Shown piece after piece: positions 1-9,462 of a DNA stretch of 23,423 nt. The number at the start of each line of letters is the position of its first letter. Position 1 is the stretch's first letter. This DNA is from Bigelowiella natans CCMP2755 (lineage: Eukaryota; Cercozoa; Chlorarachniophyceae). The stretch lies in assembly GCA_000320545.1 (NCBI GenBank), contig ADNK01003428.1, forward strand, positions 1 to 23,423. Reading direction: 5' to 3'. The notes below the pieces were generated by a model. That model was given only the letters and a program-made list of their open reading frames with translations, ran no database searches and had not been told where the DNA came from. The position numbers were made by a program, and so were the translations under genes.

Positions 1-25
1 CAGGAACCTTCTCAAGGGCCACATC

Positions 26-69
26 GCACACGCACACGCACACGCATATGCACATTTATATATAAATAA

Positions 70-104
<35 letters not shown>
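26..104. repeat. (CA/CG)n followed by (TA)n microsatellite
   Basis: Alternating CA/CG units run into an AT-only tract with about 13 TA units. It lies downstream of the last SepSecS exon seen (312-376), presumably inside its next intron. Confidence 0.9.
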
Positions 105-107
<3 letters not shown>

Positions 108-183
108 TTTATATTGGCTTCATATAGAAAATAACTTCAGTAGTGACCGTCATTGGCCTTTATTCGTCTTTATCTTCTTATTC

Positions 184-219
184 TTCCTCCTCCTCCTCCT
201 CCTCCTCCTCCTCCTCCTC
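184..219. repeat. (TCC)12 microsatellite
   Basis: Uninterrupted TCC triplets, presumably in the same SepSecS intron as the TA tract. A run of eleven C follows near 271-281. Confidence 0.9.
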
Positions 220-311
220 AACTACTGCTACTTCTATACGTTCATATCCCCCTTAAACCCTGCTGCCCCTCCCCCCCCCCCACTGCTTTCTCAAAAGAGC
301 AAACAAGAGAC

Positions 312-646
312 CGGTGACATCGAAGCTCTTCCAGGATAGGTCTTGCTGACATCTTGTATGAATTTCTTGTCAAAGCCTACCCAACACGGTAGTAGTGTTT
401 CTCGATATGCTAGAATATACGACTACGCTCTTGAGCAGCACGCACGCATGTGCAAGCAGGAGGTGTCCTCATGAAATCTTCTTCTTCTTCATCATCATCA
501 TCATCATCATCATCCGCTGATCTGCTATGATCGAATCGGTGTATCGCTCCCCCTACTGTCCGTCTCTTTCTTCTTCTTCTTCTTCTTCTTCTTCTTCTTC
601 TTGTTGTTGTTGGCTATTCTGTGCTTGTTTTTGAGGTAGTGTTGTT

Positions 647-696
<50 letters not shown>

Positions 697-1434
697 CCCC
701 CCCCTCTCTCCTTCCTAATTGCCGTCATATGAAGTACATAGAATGCGGTTGCGGGTGACAACCACAACAACACTAACACTGACACTAACAACAACAATAA
801 CAACAACAAACAACCACGACAACAATAACACTGACACTAACGACAACAACAACAACAACAACAACAACAACCCACCGGCGATTATCGATCCCCCCACAGG
901 AACCATCAGGTTCTTGTCTGTGCTTTGCACAAACGCATCGATTCTGCCCTTGCGTGCCGCCCTGTCTAACCGACCCATGATCTGAGTATCATTGGCGAAA
1001 TATCGATCGATGATGATGGTGATGATGATGATGATGACAAGGTTGAGCAGACGATGGTGGTTGGCGCCTTCTTATAGTAAGGCGAAGAATGCAACGGCAG
1101 TATAACAAGAGCGACCGACACTCTTCCTCAATGGCCAAGGCCATTCAACCCAGTTTTACATGCCCGCATCGGCAAAAACCAGCACGGTGCGACAGCACCT
1201 CTATGATGGCATCTCTTCTCCTTCCAGCCTACATTCCAACTCTACGTTGCGTAACAACTGCTGCTGCTGCTGCCACTACTAGTAGCGAGGATGTTCGCAG
1301 TACCTTTGGACTCTGCAGTCCGTAAGCGTTATTTACTACATGCGCAACACCCTGGGGAGGGGGAGGAGGAAGGAGAGAGAGGGAGGGGAGAAGGAGTAAT
1401 GAAGAAGTGCGTGCATCACTTATGAGGAGGGAGG

Positions 1435-1480
<46 letters not shown>

Positions 1481-1696
1481 CAACACATCTTTGCTATGAG
1501 CACACATATCCGGAAAGACAATTGGGAATCACCATCTGCATACGCATTGATGGTGATGACACTGCTAACGAGCAATTCGATCGAAGGAAGTGCAGGACAT
1601 GAGGCTGATGCTGCTGCTTGCAAGGGGAAAAACGAGTATGCTGCTGACAATCCCTGCGGCTTCTCCCCTCCCACCCCCTCACAAAAGAAAACCATA

Positions 1697-1734
<38 letters not shown>

Positions 1735-3489
1735 TCTCGCCTGGCTCCTACCATGCGTTTGCAAAGAAGTGCTATTTCTTCTATCTTATCAGGTGCTCGA
1801 GGGGCGAAGCAGCTCGATGTGGAAAGCACGCACAGGATGCGAGCAGCTCCCAGTTTACGTATTTGCTGCTCAATGGCTTCCACATTCGTGTAGAGCTGGT
1901 CTCCTACCAGGGGGACGAGGACGAGGAGGAGGAGGAGGAGGAGGAGGAGGAGGATTTCTTGCATGGAAAGTTGAAAGATTAATGTGCAATTGGGGTCAGA
2001 TACTCGCTGTAGTGTGTACGAGAAAGGGAGAGCACAAGAATGGTGTCCAGGCAATAACTCCACGACATGTGACAACGAGAACACGCTAGCCCATATGTAA
2101 ACGGTAAGACCCCCCCCCCCCCCCACACACCTTCCTGCTTATTTTCAATAATAACGGGGGTGAAGCCTGCATTGACAATCGCTTTTAGGCAAGTCTTCTG
2201 GTCAATTCGCGGCCATATGATGTATTTGGGTTCTGGTGCCCTCGTTGTCATCATCTCCTGCTCAGCAGAGCTTGCTGCTGCTGCTGCTCCTTTTCCTCTC
2301 TCTTTACCTAGTCGTTGATCATCATCCCAAACAACACAATAATATCATCAGAAAGAAACACAACAGTAACCCCATCATATCGCTGCGCGGCGAGCGAATC
2401 TTATCAGTACCGTTTGCTGCGTCCAAAGGTTGCTTGACGTCCTCTGCCTTTCCTGCTGCTGCTTTTACGTTTCGCGGCGATTTTGCGCCCCCGGCTTCAT
2501 CGTCGCCCTGTGCAGTTACAAGCGTGACGCAAAGAACAGATTTGAGGCCTTGGCAGATCATCGATTGCATATTTTTTTGGGATCGTTAGGTTTCTCGACT
2601 TTGAAGGGAAAATGAAGAATTAGGAGGAGGAAGACAGCAGCCATCACCGCCGCGCATGAGGGATTTATGAAGTGTCTGTTGGACCCTCTTCTATCTCGCA
2701 TGAACGTCATCATCAACAACACCTCCTCGTTGGAATCATCCATCATATAACCGGTACCACAGCCATATTTAGGATTATTATGATCATGATCATCATTGTC
2801 ATCGGTGCTATCACGCTTACATCGATTGGCCATCGCCTCTGCCTGTGCCTTAGTCTCAGGCAAGAAAAGGTGAGCAAGAGCGCCATTCCTAAGCATCATC
2901 ATCATTTAGAACTCTCAACCTCATCATCCGATCACGAGGGGGAGAAAGCAAAGCAAGAAAGCTGCGTCGTTTTCCGTGAAGCAAACATGGAAATCGGCTT
3001 GTCCGCCCACCCCCTCAATCTAGCTAGCAACTTGGGCAGAAGACTGGACGAACAGCCTACCCGCTTTCTAGGAATGCATCCCCCCCCCCCCCCCCCCCCC
3101 CCCAACACACAGGTCACGCAATGCGTAGAAGCTACCTGTGGCAGTCGGCAACAGCAAACACGCCTTCACACCCGGAACCCCGGAGATTTTGATGAGATGC
3201 AGCACCATTGCTGTGGTGAGGCGCATTAGAAGAGACGACCCCGCGGCTTTCGGCTGTATGGCCCCCACGTCACCAGACCGACCTATTCCGTGCGCCAATC
3301 CCATGTGGCGCGCTCTTACGAGGGCACTGAACACGCGGCCTTCTCGCTCACCCACCCCGACGTTGTCCGGAAAGTTGTTCGAATCCATCGAAGCAATCTG
3401 GCAGCCAGCCATAAATAGACAATAACAGGACCAAAGCCAACCGGGTCATCGAGAGAGGAGGTGTGAGTGGATCATCGGGGTAAATAAAT

Positions 3490-3522
<33 letters not shown>

Positions 3523-3832
3523 TACGAACTGTTGCTCTCTGCTTCCCTCCTCTGCTATTGTTGTTACCACCACCACCACCACCTCCTCCTCCTCCTCCGT
3601 CTCCTCAGCCTATTACTATTACTATATCCACCATCATTACTAGCATGGGCCTACAGATAACCTCATTGAGGAAGAGACCAATGGTGCGCTCATCCCATGG
3701 ATCCCGTGGAATCTTCCTGTTGGCCAAAAGTGACTTTATGAGCTTCTCCCTCGAGCGCCTGGAAGCTGCGCCTTGTCTGACGTATGCCTGATCTACCAGA
3801 TCCTCCGCCATGGAGAACAGAGAGGAATTCAT
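312..3832 (-). CDS. SEPSECS: O-phosphoseryl-tRNA(Sec) selenium transferase (SepSecS), 5' eight exons, 3' end outside window
   Basis: PLP enzyme that converts O-phosphoseryl-tRNA(Sec) to selenocysteinyl-tRNA(Sec), the last step of Sec synthesis in eukaryotes and archaea. The model, in coding order, is 3662-3832, 3136-3397, 2821-2888, 2131-2257, 1752-1903, 1304-1351, 876-981 and 312-376. All junctions are GT-AG, phases agree, and the total is 999 nt (333 codons). The ATG at 3832 aligns with the family N-terminus (AYVRQG follows). Visible motifs are [14 protein letters not shown] (phosphate loop), [45 protein letters not shown], the PLP-lysine segment [12 protein letters not shown] (Lys about 299) and YPGRAS. 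The human protein has about 500 residues, so roughly one third is missing to the left of position 312; I found no convincing further exon in 1-311. All catalytic motifs expected in this part are intact. The family is certain; small boundary errors are possible at exons 3 and 4. Confidence 0.95.
478..710. repeat. Compound microsatellite: CTT, ATC, TTC, TTG and TC tracts
   Basis: CTT then ATC units at 478-514, TTC units at 568-602 turning into TTG to 613, and a TC tract at about 646-692 ending in a C-rich block. All lie within SepSecS intron 377-875, so the transcript reads GAA, GAT, CAA and GA repeats. Confidence 0.9.
759..870. repeat. (AAC)n imperfect triplet tract
   Basis: Imperfect ACA/AAC triplets with interspersed GAC. 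They end five bases from the donor side of SepSecS exon 876-981. The tract creates long spurious poly-Leu/poly-Asn reading frames on both strands that are not genes. Confidence 0.9.
1009..1037. repeat. (GAT)n microsatellite
   Basis: GAT triplets with one GGT interruption, inside SepSecS intron 982-1303, upstream of the exon carrying the PLP lysine. Confidence 0.85.
1361..1476. repeat. Purine tract ending in (GA)n
   Basis: Almost all-purine sequence culminating in about 19 GA units at 1438-1476. It starts just upstream (in gene sense) of the acceptor at 1352-1353, so in the transcript it acts as an extended pyrimidine tract before exon 1304-1351. Confidence 0.85.
1699..1730. repeat. (AT)16 microsatellite
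   Basis: Pure AT dinucleotides in SepSecS intron 1352-1751, about 20 bases from the donor at 1751-1750. Confidence 0.9.
1912..1954. repeat. (GAG)n microsatellite
   Basis: GAG/GGA triplets next to the acceptor of exon 1752-1903. In transcript sense this is a CTC/CCT pyrimidine-rich run immediately before the splice acceptor. Confidence 0.9.
2110..2124. repeat. C15 homopolymer
   Basis: Fifteen C residues, six bases inside the intron from the donor of exon 2131-2257; G15 in the transcript. Confidence 0.9.
3080..3103. repeat. C24 homopolymer
   Basis: Twenty-four consecutive C, read as G24 in the SepSecS pre-mRNA, about 30 nt downstream of the donor of exon 3136-3397. Confidence 0.9.
3490..3598. 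repeat. (GT)15 and (ACC/TCC)n microsatellites
   Basis: A GT dinucleotide tract at about 3490-3521 and ACC then TCC triplets at about 3566-3598, both in the first SepSecS intron (3398-3661). Confidence 0.9.
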
Positions 3833-4248
3833 TTTGATCCGTATCGGTGGAAAATGCTCGTTGCGCTATTATTCTTCGTGGGTCGTCGCTGGCTGGGAGG
3901 CCACAAGACACGCCTTCCTTCAGTTTGGGAGGCAATGCTTTTCAAGTCGCTTTGAAGCCTTCAGTGCTTGATCCCAATGAAGTTAGACCCTCTCTGTGTT
4001 TCCCTTGGATAGCAGCTGACAGGAGGGTGTTGGCGGGGAATGCGTTGCCTGAAGGGGGGGGAGGGAAATATCGTCTCTCCTGGAAACTACGAGAGGCGTG
4101 CTGGGGAATTCGACCGAAAAAATCCACCAATTTGTTGTCGCAGGATAAATACCGCACTCTTTTTGCACTATAACTTCCTTTTTTGGGGCGTCGTGCTCTA
4201 ATACAGTCATTTATTCAGCGCGACATGATGAAAACGATTGTCGCTGTT

Positions 4249-4791
4249 CTAAATCACTTGACTTTTGACGTCGAACATACATCTGCCCAAGAGTGCACGA
4301 ATGCTCCCCCACGCCCTCCGAACGGAATGCACGCGAACCACCGCGGTGGCCACGCTGCTTCTCGACGTGCTGATAATCTCGAATGTCTGCTTGGGACAAA
4401 AAATGGTAGGAGGATTCATTTGTTGGTCCCTGACCGTTGACGTTTGGGGAAGCATACACGCAGCACATGCGGTTTTGTCTTCCCCATCCGCATCTTTGAC
4501 ACGAATAGTTCCTGAGCCGCATGCTCTTCCCAGGATTGTTCCAATGTGACGGCGATGGACGTCATGAAATTTAGCCAATATTCGTGCGCTGCAATTTCGC
4601 AGAGCTGCTTCCAAACGATGCCGCAAACGTCGTTCAGAGGGTGAGGCAGAACACACAAAAGCGGAGTTTTTTAAGTCCGACCCAACTGACACAACCCTTC
4701 TTCCCCCCTTACCATAAGTTTCACGAGCCAATGCGTTGCAAGCTTCAACGGCAACGCGATCCAGGGCATTTTGAAGGATCAGGTGAAGCAC
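4249..4791 (-). CDS. Weak ORF, possible exon(s) of an unknown gene
   Basis: An open frame of 180 codons with no family I recognise. Its first segment (ALDRVAVEACNALARETYG) looks protein-like and is followed by a good donor-type GTAAGG at 4712-4707, so only 4713-4791 may be coding. Over 4416-4658 a second minus-strand frame (containing LCEIAAHEYWLNFMT) is just as plausible. The strand suggests a gene upstream of, and in tandem with, SepSecS. It may equally be chance in moderately GC-rich DNA. Confidence 0.22.
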   Translation of the reverse strand: MLHLILQNALDRVAVEACNALARETYGKGGRRVVSVGSDLKNSAFVCSASPSERRLRHRLEAALRNCSARILAKFHDVHRRHIGTILGRACGSGTIRVKDADGEDKTACAACMLPQTSTVRDQQMNPPTIFCPKQTFEIISTSRSSVATAVVRVHSVRRAWGSIRALLGRCMFDVKSQVI

Positions 4792-5508
4792 ATGCCTGGG
4801 GAGTCATTCAGGGGATGGAGCTCAAATATCGAGTAGTTGCATTATATTATTATATTTCTTTTTATTTATTTATATGCATGTGCATTTTATATGTGTCTAC
4901 GGGCTTTTCAAAACTGTAGATACATGGGTCCGGCATGCTCAGGCTGGACATCCGAGCAAACAGGAAATCTGACCGACGAACACGCCTGTGAGGTGCGAGA
5001 TGTGGCCGCTGCGAGTTGCGTGTGGTGCCAAAGAAAGATATCAGCTCTTAAAAATTGCATGTGCTCTGACGGGGAGTGGATATGACCATTCTCCCTATGA
5101 GGGCAGCTCATGATGTTTTTTAAAACCTAGAATTATCGCATTACATGATGGAACTACCTTGTTCTTAGGCGCTGGGTATCGACTGTTTCTCGGCCATGCG
5201 TGCTGATGCATACGCCGGCTTTTCCTTTCAATGCGTAGCGAATTGGCGCGATAACGAGCTTGGAGGCGGCGTCACAGCGAAAGGTAGTCGTCCAAGGCAT
5301 GTGAAGGGCTTGAACTTGTTTATTTTGGATGACATCGTAAGATATGTTACTGTTGTTTGTGCAGCATCGTTCAATTATCAACGACTACGAGCCGCCGCCG
5401 CTCGAGACGTTCTCACCTTAACCCTAATAATCCTGACCCTCTTTTGGCCAATCATCAGATATCTTCCGTATTCCAGTCGAAAGTATTGGCGGTTTAAATG
5501 ACCATGAC

Positions 5509-6153
5509 GTGCTGGGATGGGGCAGAGAATGTGCAGGATTCCGTGCAGATCAGCTGCGAGAAATGTCCGGTTTGGCATGTGCTAGTCTCTCTCCTGACTG
5601 CTTAGAAAGCATTAGCCCGAGGGCATGCAAAGAAGGCTTCTCCCGGTCAAGACATTCTCCCTGCCAATCTCTCACAGCTAAGTGTGGCGCCGCTTCTACC
5701 GACGGGCTCGCCGCTCTCGCCAGTACACGAAGGAGCACCCTTGTTATGACCGGAGGAGAGAAGGCTTGGAAAGAAAGCAAAACGAGTGACAGTCCCACAA
5801 GCCGTTCAGATGCAGAAACAGCCACTGGCCCCACATTGCCTGACAATCCGTATTACTACAACTACTACTACTCGTATCGGAAACAGTCTCGCGGTCCCAA
5901 TAATGGTTTGCTTGATAAAGAGGGAAAAAGGGGGAAACACACATCGGGCCTTACAGCCTTCAGCGTTGCTGGATTTGCCGCGGTCGCCTCAATGAGCCTA
6001 ATAGTCCTCGCATCATCCATCACCTCCATCTGGGAGAAAGTCAGGAAGTCGTATCTTTTGACAGAGTATGCTGAATTGGAGGTCGTCAGTGATAATGGGA
6101 AAATCGGCGATGTTATGATGCGAATGTATAAACGACGATGGGGTTGTGCGTGA
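5509..6153 (+). CDS. Weak ORF with one predicted membrane segment
   Basis: This is the longest ATG-initiated frame in the region (214 codons). The N-terminal half is Ser/Cys-rich, followed by a short Tyr/Asn-rich patch (YYYNYYYSY), a hydrophobic stretch of about 27 residues (GFAAVASMSLIVLASS at its core) and a charged tail ending at TGA 6151-6153. I recognise no family. Minus-strand frames overlap the first half. It could be a single-pass membrane protein, one exon of one, or noise. Confidence 0.25.
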   Translation: MLGWGRECAGFRADQLREMSGLACASLSPDCLESISPRACKEGFSRSRHSPCQSLTAKCGAASTDGLAALASTRRSTLVMTGGEKAWKESKTSDSPTSRSDAETATGPTLPDNPYYYNYYYSYRKQSRGPNNGLLDKEGKRGKHTSGLTAFSVAGFAAVASMSLIVLASSITSIWEKVRKSYLLTEYAELEVVSDNGKIGDVMMRMYKRRWGCA

Positions 6154-6840
6154 AATTTATTGAGCTGCTACGTCTAAGTCTAGTAGTGTCTAAGGATGAT
6201 CGTGTTATAGAAACAATCCTAGAATTTGCCAACCCTAGTACCCTAATTGCAACGCTCTGTACAACTACTAGACAACGTAATCATCAATACATGTGAGCGA
6301 ACCATCTACACCATTCTAGCATTTTCAGTACAATGTAAGGCTACATATGCGCTATTCACGCACAGGTAGACTGCTTTGCCAGATGAATCGTGAAAAATAG
6401 TGACAAATGTGTCTTGGCGCACATGAATGATTCTGCGAAAATAGCTATGCTAGTATGCTAGCTAGCTAGCTTGTCACTTGGCAAAGGCTGGGATTCTAGA
6501 GATCATCCAGGAGACCTGCACTACACTGTTGGTTAGCCTCATGTACACATCAACAAGCGTGCAAATGGGCTGCATCCCTTCATCTCAATCACAGAATCGC
6601 TAGCTAGACAGGCACGTTGCAAGGAGCTGTCTAGCTGCTGCCCTCGCAAATTTACACTTGCAGTAGCGTCATGCATGACGCGTGCCTGAACTGATGATTT
6701 GACTTCGGTAATGACCTAGCTATGCTTTCACATGCAGCTCAATCGTCAGATTTATATTGCATGAGCTCACAATTTACATGTTTAGCATCCATCTGTCGAA
6801 ATATAGGATTCTATTTTTCCTAAAATCAATTTCCTTCCCA

Positions 6841-9000
6841 TCATTTTTCTAATGGTTCTCCCGTAGTGGTAATTCCTGTTTGAGATGACAACTGCATCCC
6901 ACGATCTTTATCTTTGGCATTTAGATTATCGATATTTACCATGTCTGTTGCTTCGTTATCCTCTTTGCTAGTTAGACCCTTTTTGCATTCTGAACCACTC
7001 TCCCCCTTTGCTAATAACCTAGCTGGCCAATATCTGCACTTTTTACAAATCGCCCCTCTTAAGACTATCGCCAACGGAATCCCGATCTACATTTCAATTA
7101 TATCATTTGAACAATAAAATTGTGGCGAAATGATCGAGGGATCCAATTAAGGGATGTAAGAGAACACTTGAGAAAGGGGCTGGAGTGGAGAAGAGACAGA
7201 AAGAAGATAAATATATTATGTCTATTAGTGGGAGAGAGAAGGGTGAAATTGGTGAAAACTCACACCAAAATAGCTTTTATAAGAAGACTAATGTGAAAGT
7301 GTGTGCAAAATACTGCTGCCACTCCTGAGGCAAATCCAACCATGGTCCCGAAGGTGTCCGCAAAGTCAGGTCGAAACTATAACATTTTAGACATGTCACA
7401 GTGCCGATAAATATTGCACTCTTTATGAAAGTCATACTTCTCTGATGAAAGTAGTGGTCTGCGATCCCGTGAGGCGTAAGTACGCAGGAAAACTAATTCA
7501 TAGAAGATTATATGCATCTAAATTCATTGAAAATTGTACGCACTTACAGTCCATTCAATCCAGGCCCACATGGACTAAAATTAGTCCCATTTCCGATATG
7601 TGTGTTGTAACTAGTAAATAATTAATGGAGATTTAGGAAGAAACTTACTGTATCTGAAATGAGATGCTTACCGTTCCAGGCCAATTTGATACACAAATGA
7701 CTCTGCGTATATAATTGTATGTTAGCACATAGTAATGGAAAAAGAAAATGAGAAATAAGATTCCACAATATTTTTCGAAGCGCTACCGGATCTATCTTCG
7801 ACCTCAAAATTAGATGCGATCTGTCCGATCTGTGCATCAATACCCTAACATATAATTTTGTCGTATTTATCATTAGGCATAGCTTATTTGATACGCTGTA
7901 TGTCATATTGTTACCGTATCCCTTGCTGGAGGATATACGTTTATCACTCTTCTACCAGCATATGTTCTTTGGTTGCTACTAGCACCATCCCCAAAACCTC
8001 GGATTAGAAATATCTGAAATTAAAGAAGAACAGTGAATAACTCTATTGCAATGGCTGCGAAGGATATAAACAAGAGTATCAATACCGCCCCTTCCGATGA
8101 ATTGAATGATAGCTGCCTACAATCACCAGGATTTCCACCACAAAGTTGCACCTGAAAAAGACATTTTTCAAGTGGGCCACATGGCTTATAAACCAGCACA
8201 TCCTATTCTTACCCGTGTCCAGGCTGGAGGGTCGACTGTAAACGATCTCATTGTATTTGGACAGCTATATTCATGAACCTTCGAAATATGATCACCCATT
8301 ATGCCAGAGGAATTAGAGAGTTTGCTTTGGAACAAAAGGTATCACCGTGTAAGGAATTTCGGTGTGGCCATCATCTCCGTTCGGATCAAAGTTGTCGGAA
8401 TTATTCCTTTGAAGGGCTAGAACCTGCGTTAGATAGCATATTTTAAAATCAGGGGAGCAAGACATTTAGTTATCATGATTCTTTGAACATAAGATTATGA
8501 CTTCAGGCAACCTCAATGTTGATCACCCCGTCCAACCCAGCGAACCCACTCCATACATTTTGAAATATAACCGTTGATGAACACACCGAATTTAGTTGCG
8601 ATGTTTAAAAACAAATGTACTGAAAGTTTTAATGCTCTACTCTGGGAGGTTGCGCCTCATGATATCGTCTTGTCCAATCACGCTGATCTCTGTGACCCTT
8701 CATTTGTGAATATTCATGCATAAGCATCTATATCTGTCGTCTCAACTTTATCCTTCAAATTCACCTCGAATCTTCCCAGCTTTGAATTAGAATTGCAGAA
8801 TAAACAGCGAATATTGTAAGAAGGGCAAGTGCAAGAATCCAGTTCCATGGACTAATACAGTTATTTTATAGCCTGTGAAAAACTACAAAATGTTTCAGTG
8901 TCGTTGTACCTCTCTGTTCTTTCTTCGAACTTTGGTCTGCTGAATGGATCTGCTTCAAGATACCTTCGGAAGGGTATAGATCGACAATTTTATTTTTCCA
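6841..9000 (-). CDS. Multi-exon membrane-protein gene, unrecognised, possibly decayed
   Basis: Blocks linked by GT-AG sites and phase, in coding order: 8765-8851 (hydrophobic, WNWILALALLTIFAVYSAIL), 8641-8697 (EISVIGQDDIMRRNLP), 8512-8548 (GFAGLDGVINIE), 8213-8423 (DNFDPNGDDGHTEIPYTVIPF, later SCPNTMRSF and DPPAWTR), 8086-8151 (QLCGGNPGDCRQLSFNSS), 7915-8013 (NQRTYAGRRVINVYPPA), an unresolved block starting at 7844, then 7266-7376 (PDFADTFGTMVGFASGVAAV) and the terminal exon 6841-7086. An N-terminal block near 8911-8990 (IVDLYPSEGILKQ) is likely but its phase does not fit. Block 8213-8423 is 211 nt although both ends are phase 0, so its frame is broken at TAA 8315-8313. The layout suggests an early membrane segment, a Cys-containing lumenal or extracellular part, late membrane segment(s) and a hydrophilic tail. 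Family unknown; the exact start and the exons between 7377 and 7843 are unresolved. Confidence 0.45.
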
Positions 9001-9158
9001 GAATCCGTGTTGACTAACACAGGGAACATCGATCTATATCATCCCAGCCTCGAAAGATATATAGACTTCCACACTTTTATTTGTGGCTGCTTGGAGGAAT
9101 GCTTGGCATCGACTACATGACAACATTCCCTCAGCGTACTCAGCGTACCGCATATCAA

Positions 9159-9266
9159 AGCACACAAACATACGCACTCACAAACACACACACAAAGAGA
9201 GAGACAGAGAGAGACATCCTCACAAAATACTCACACACATGCTCACTCACACACACACAGAGAGAG
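9159..9266. repeat. CA/GA-rich dinucleotide tract
   Basis: Alternating ACAC and AGAG stretches in the space between the minus-strand membrane gene (starting near 9000) and the plus-strand 7TM-RGS gene (9463). Its position fits the 5' flank of both; no defined promoter motif is visible. Confidence 0.7.
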
Positions 9267-9462
9267 ACAAATCACCACGCTCTCATTGCGGAGCAAGCCG
9301 TCAGCAACAACTCGCCCAAGGCGTGACTTTGTGCTGCAAGTCGCGGCGAAGAAATCAAGGCCGATTTCCTGATTTTCCCGAGGAAATCAAAGCAGAAAGG
9401 CGGGTACCCCTTTGTGCTGCCCGTGTTGATTCCTATTGTTCTAAAAACTTGATTCCGCGAGA

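Larger units (their letters stand above)
3833..6840. other. 3-kb region upstream of SepSecS without an assignable gene
   Basis: This unique sequence holds the SepSecS 5' flank. Many short reading frames overlap on both strands and none has recognisable motifs. The two least bad candidates, near 4249-4791 (minus) and 5509-6153 (plus), are listed separately. From 6154 to 6840 I see no coding signal, only a CTAG-rich patch at about 6440-6480. A multi-exon gene with very short exons could be missed by eye. Confidence 0.5.

Noticed and set aside
525-978. Long poly-Leu, poly-Asn and Arg-Glu reading frames
   Set aside because: They are translations of TTC, TC and AAC microsatellites inside a SepSecS intron; only 876-981 on the minus strand is coding there.
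5420-5440. CCTTAACCCTAA, and CCAACCCTAGTACCCTAA near 6229, as telomere-like repeats
   Set aside because: Only one or two degenerate units each, with no tandem array.
7654-7671. 18-nt GT-AG segment (GTAAGCATCTCATTTCAG on the minus strand), and a similar 18-nt one at 8014-8031, as possible ultra-short introns
   Set aside because: Introns of 18-21 nt are known from chlorarachniophyte nucleomorphs, but neighbouring junctions in this gene need 60-90-nt introns. A 72-nt intron (8014-8085) explains the second case with correct phase; the first would leave a 5-nt exon.
7266-8851. Resemblance of the membrane-gene blocks to a P2X-type two-TM channel
   Set aside because: The early and late hydrophobic segments and Cys-containing middle are suggestive, but the conserved P2X ectodomain and TM2 motifs are not present.
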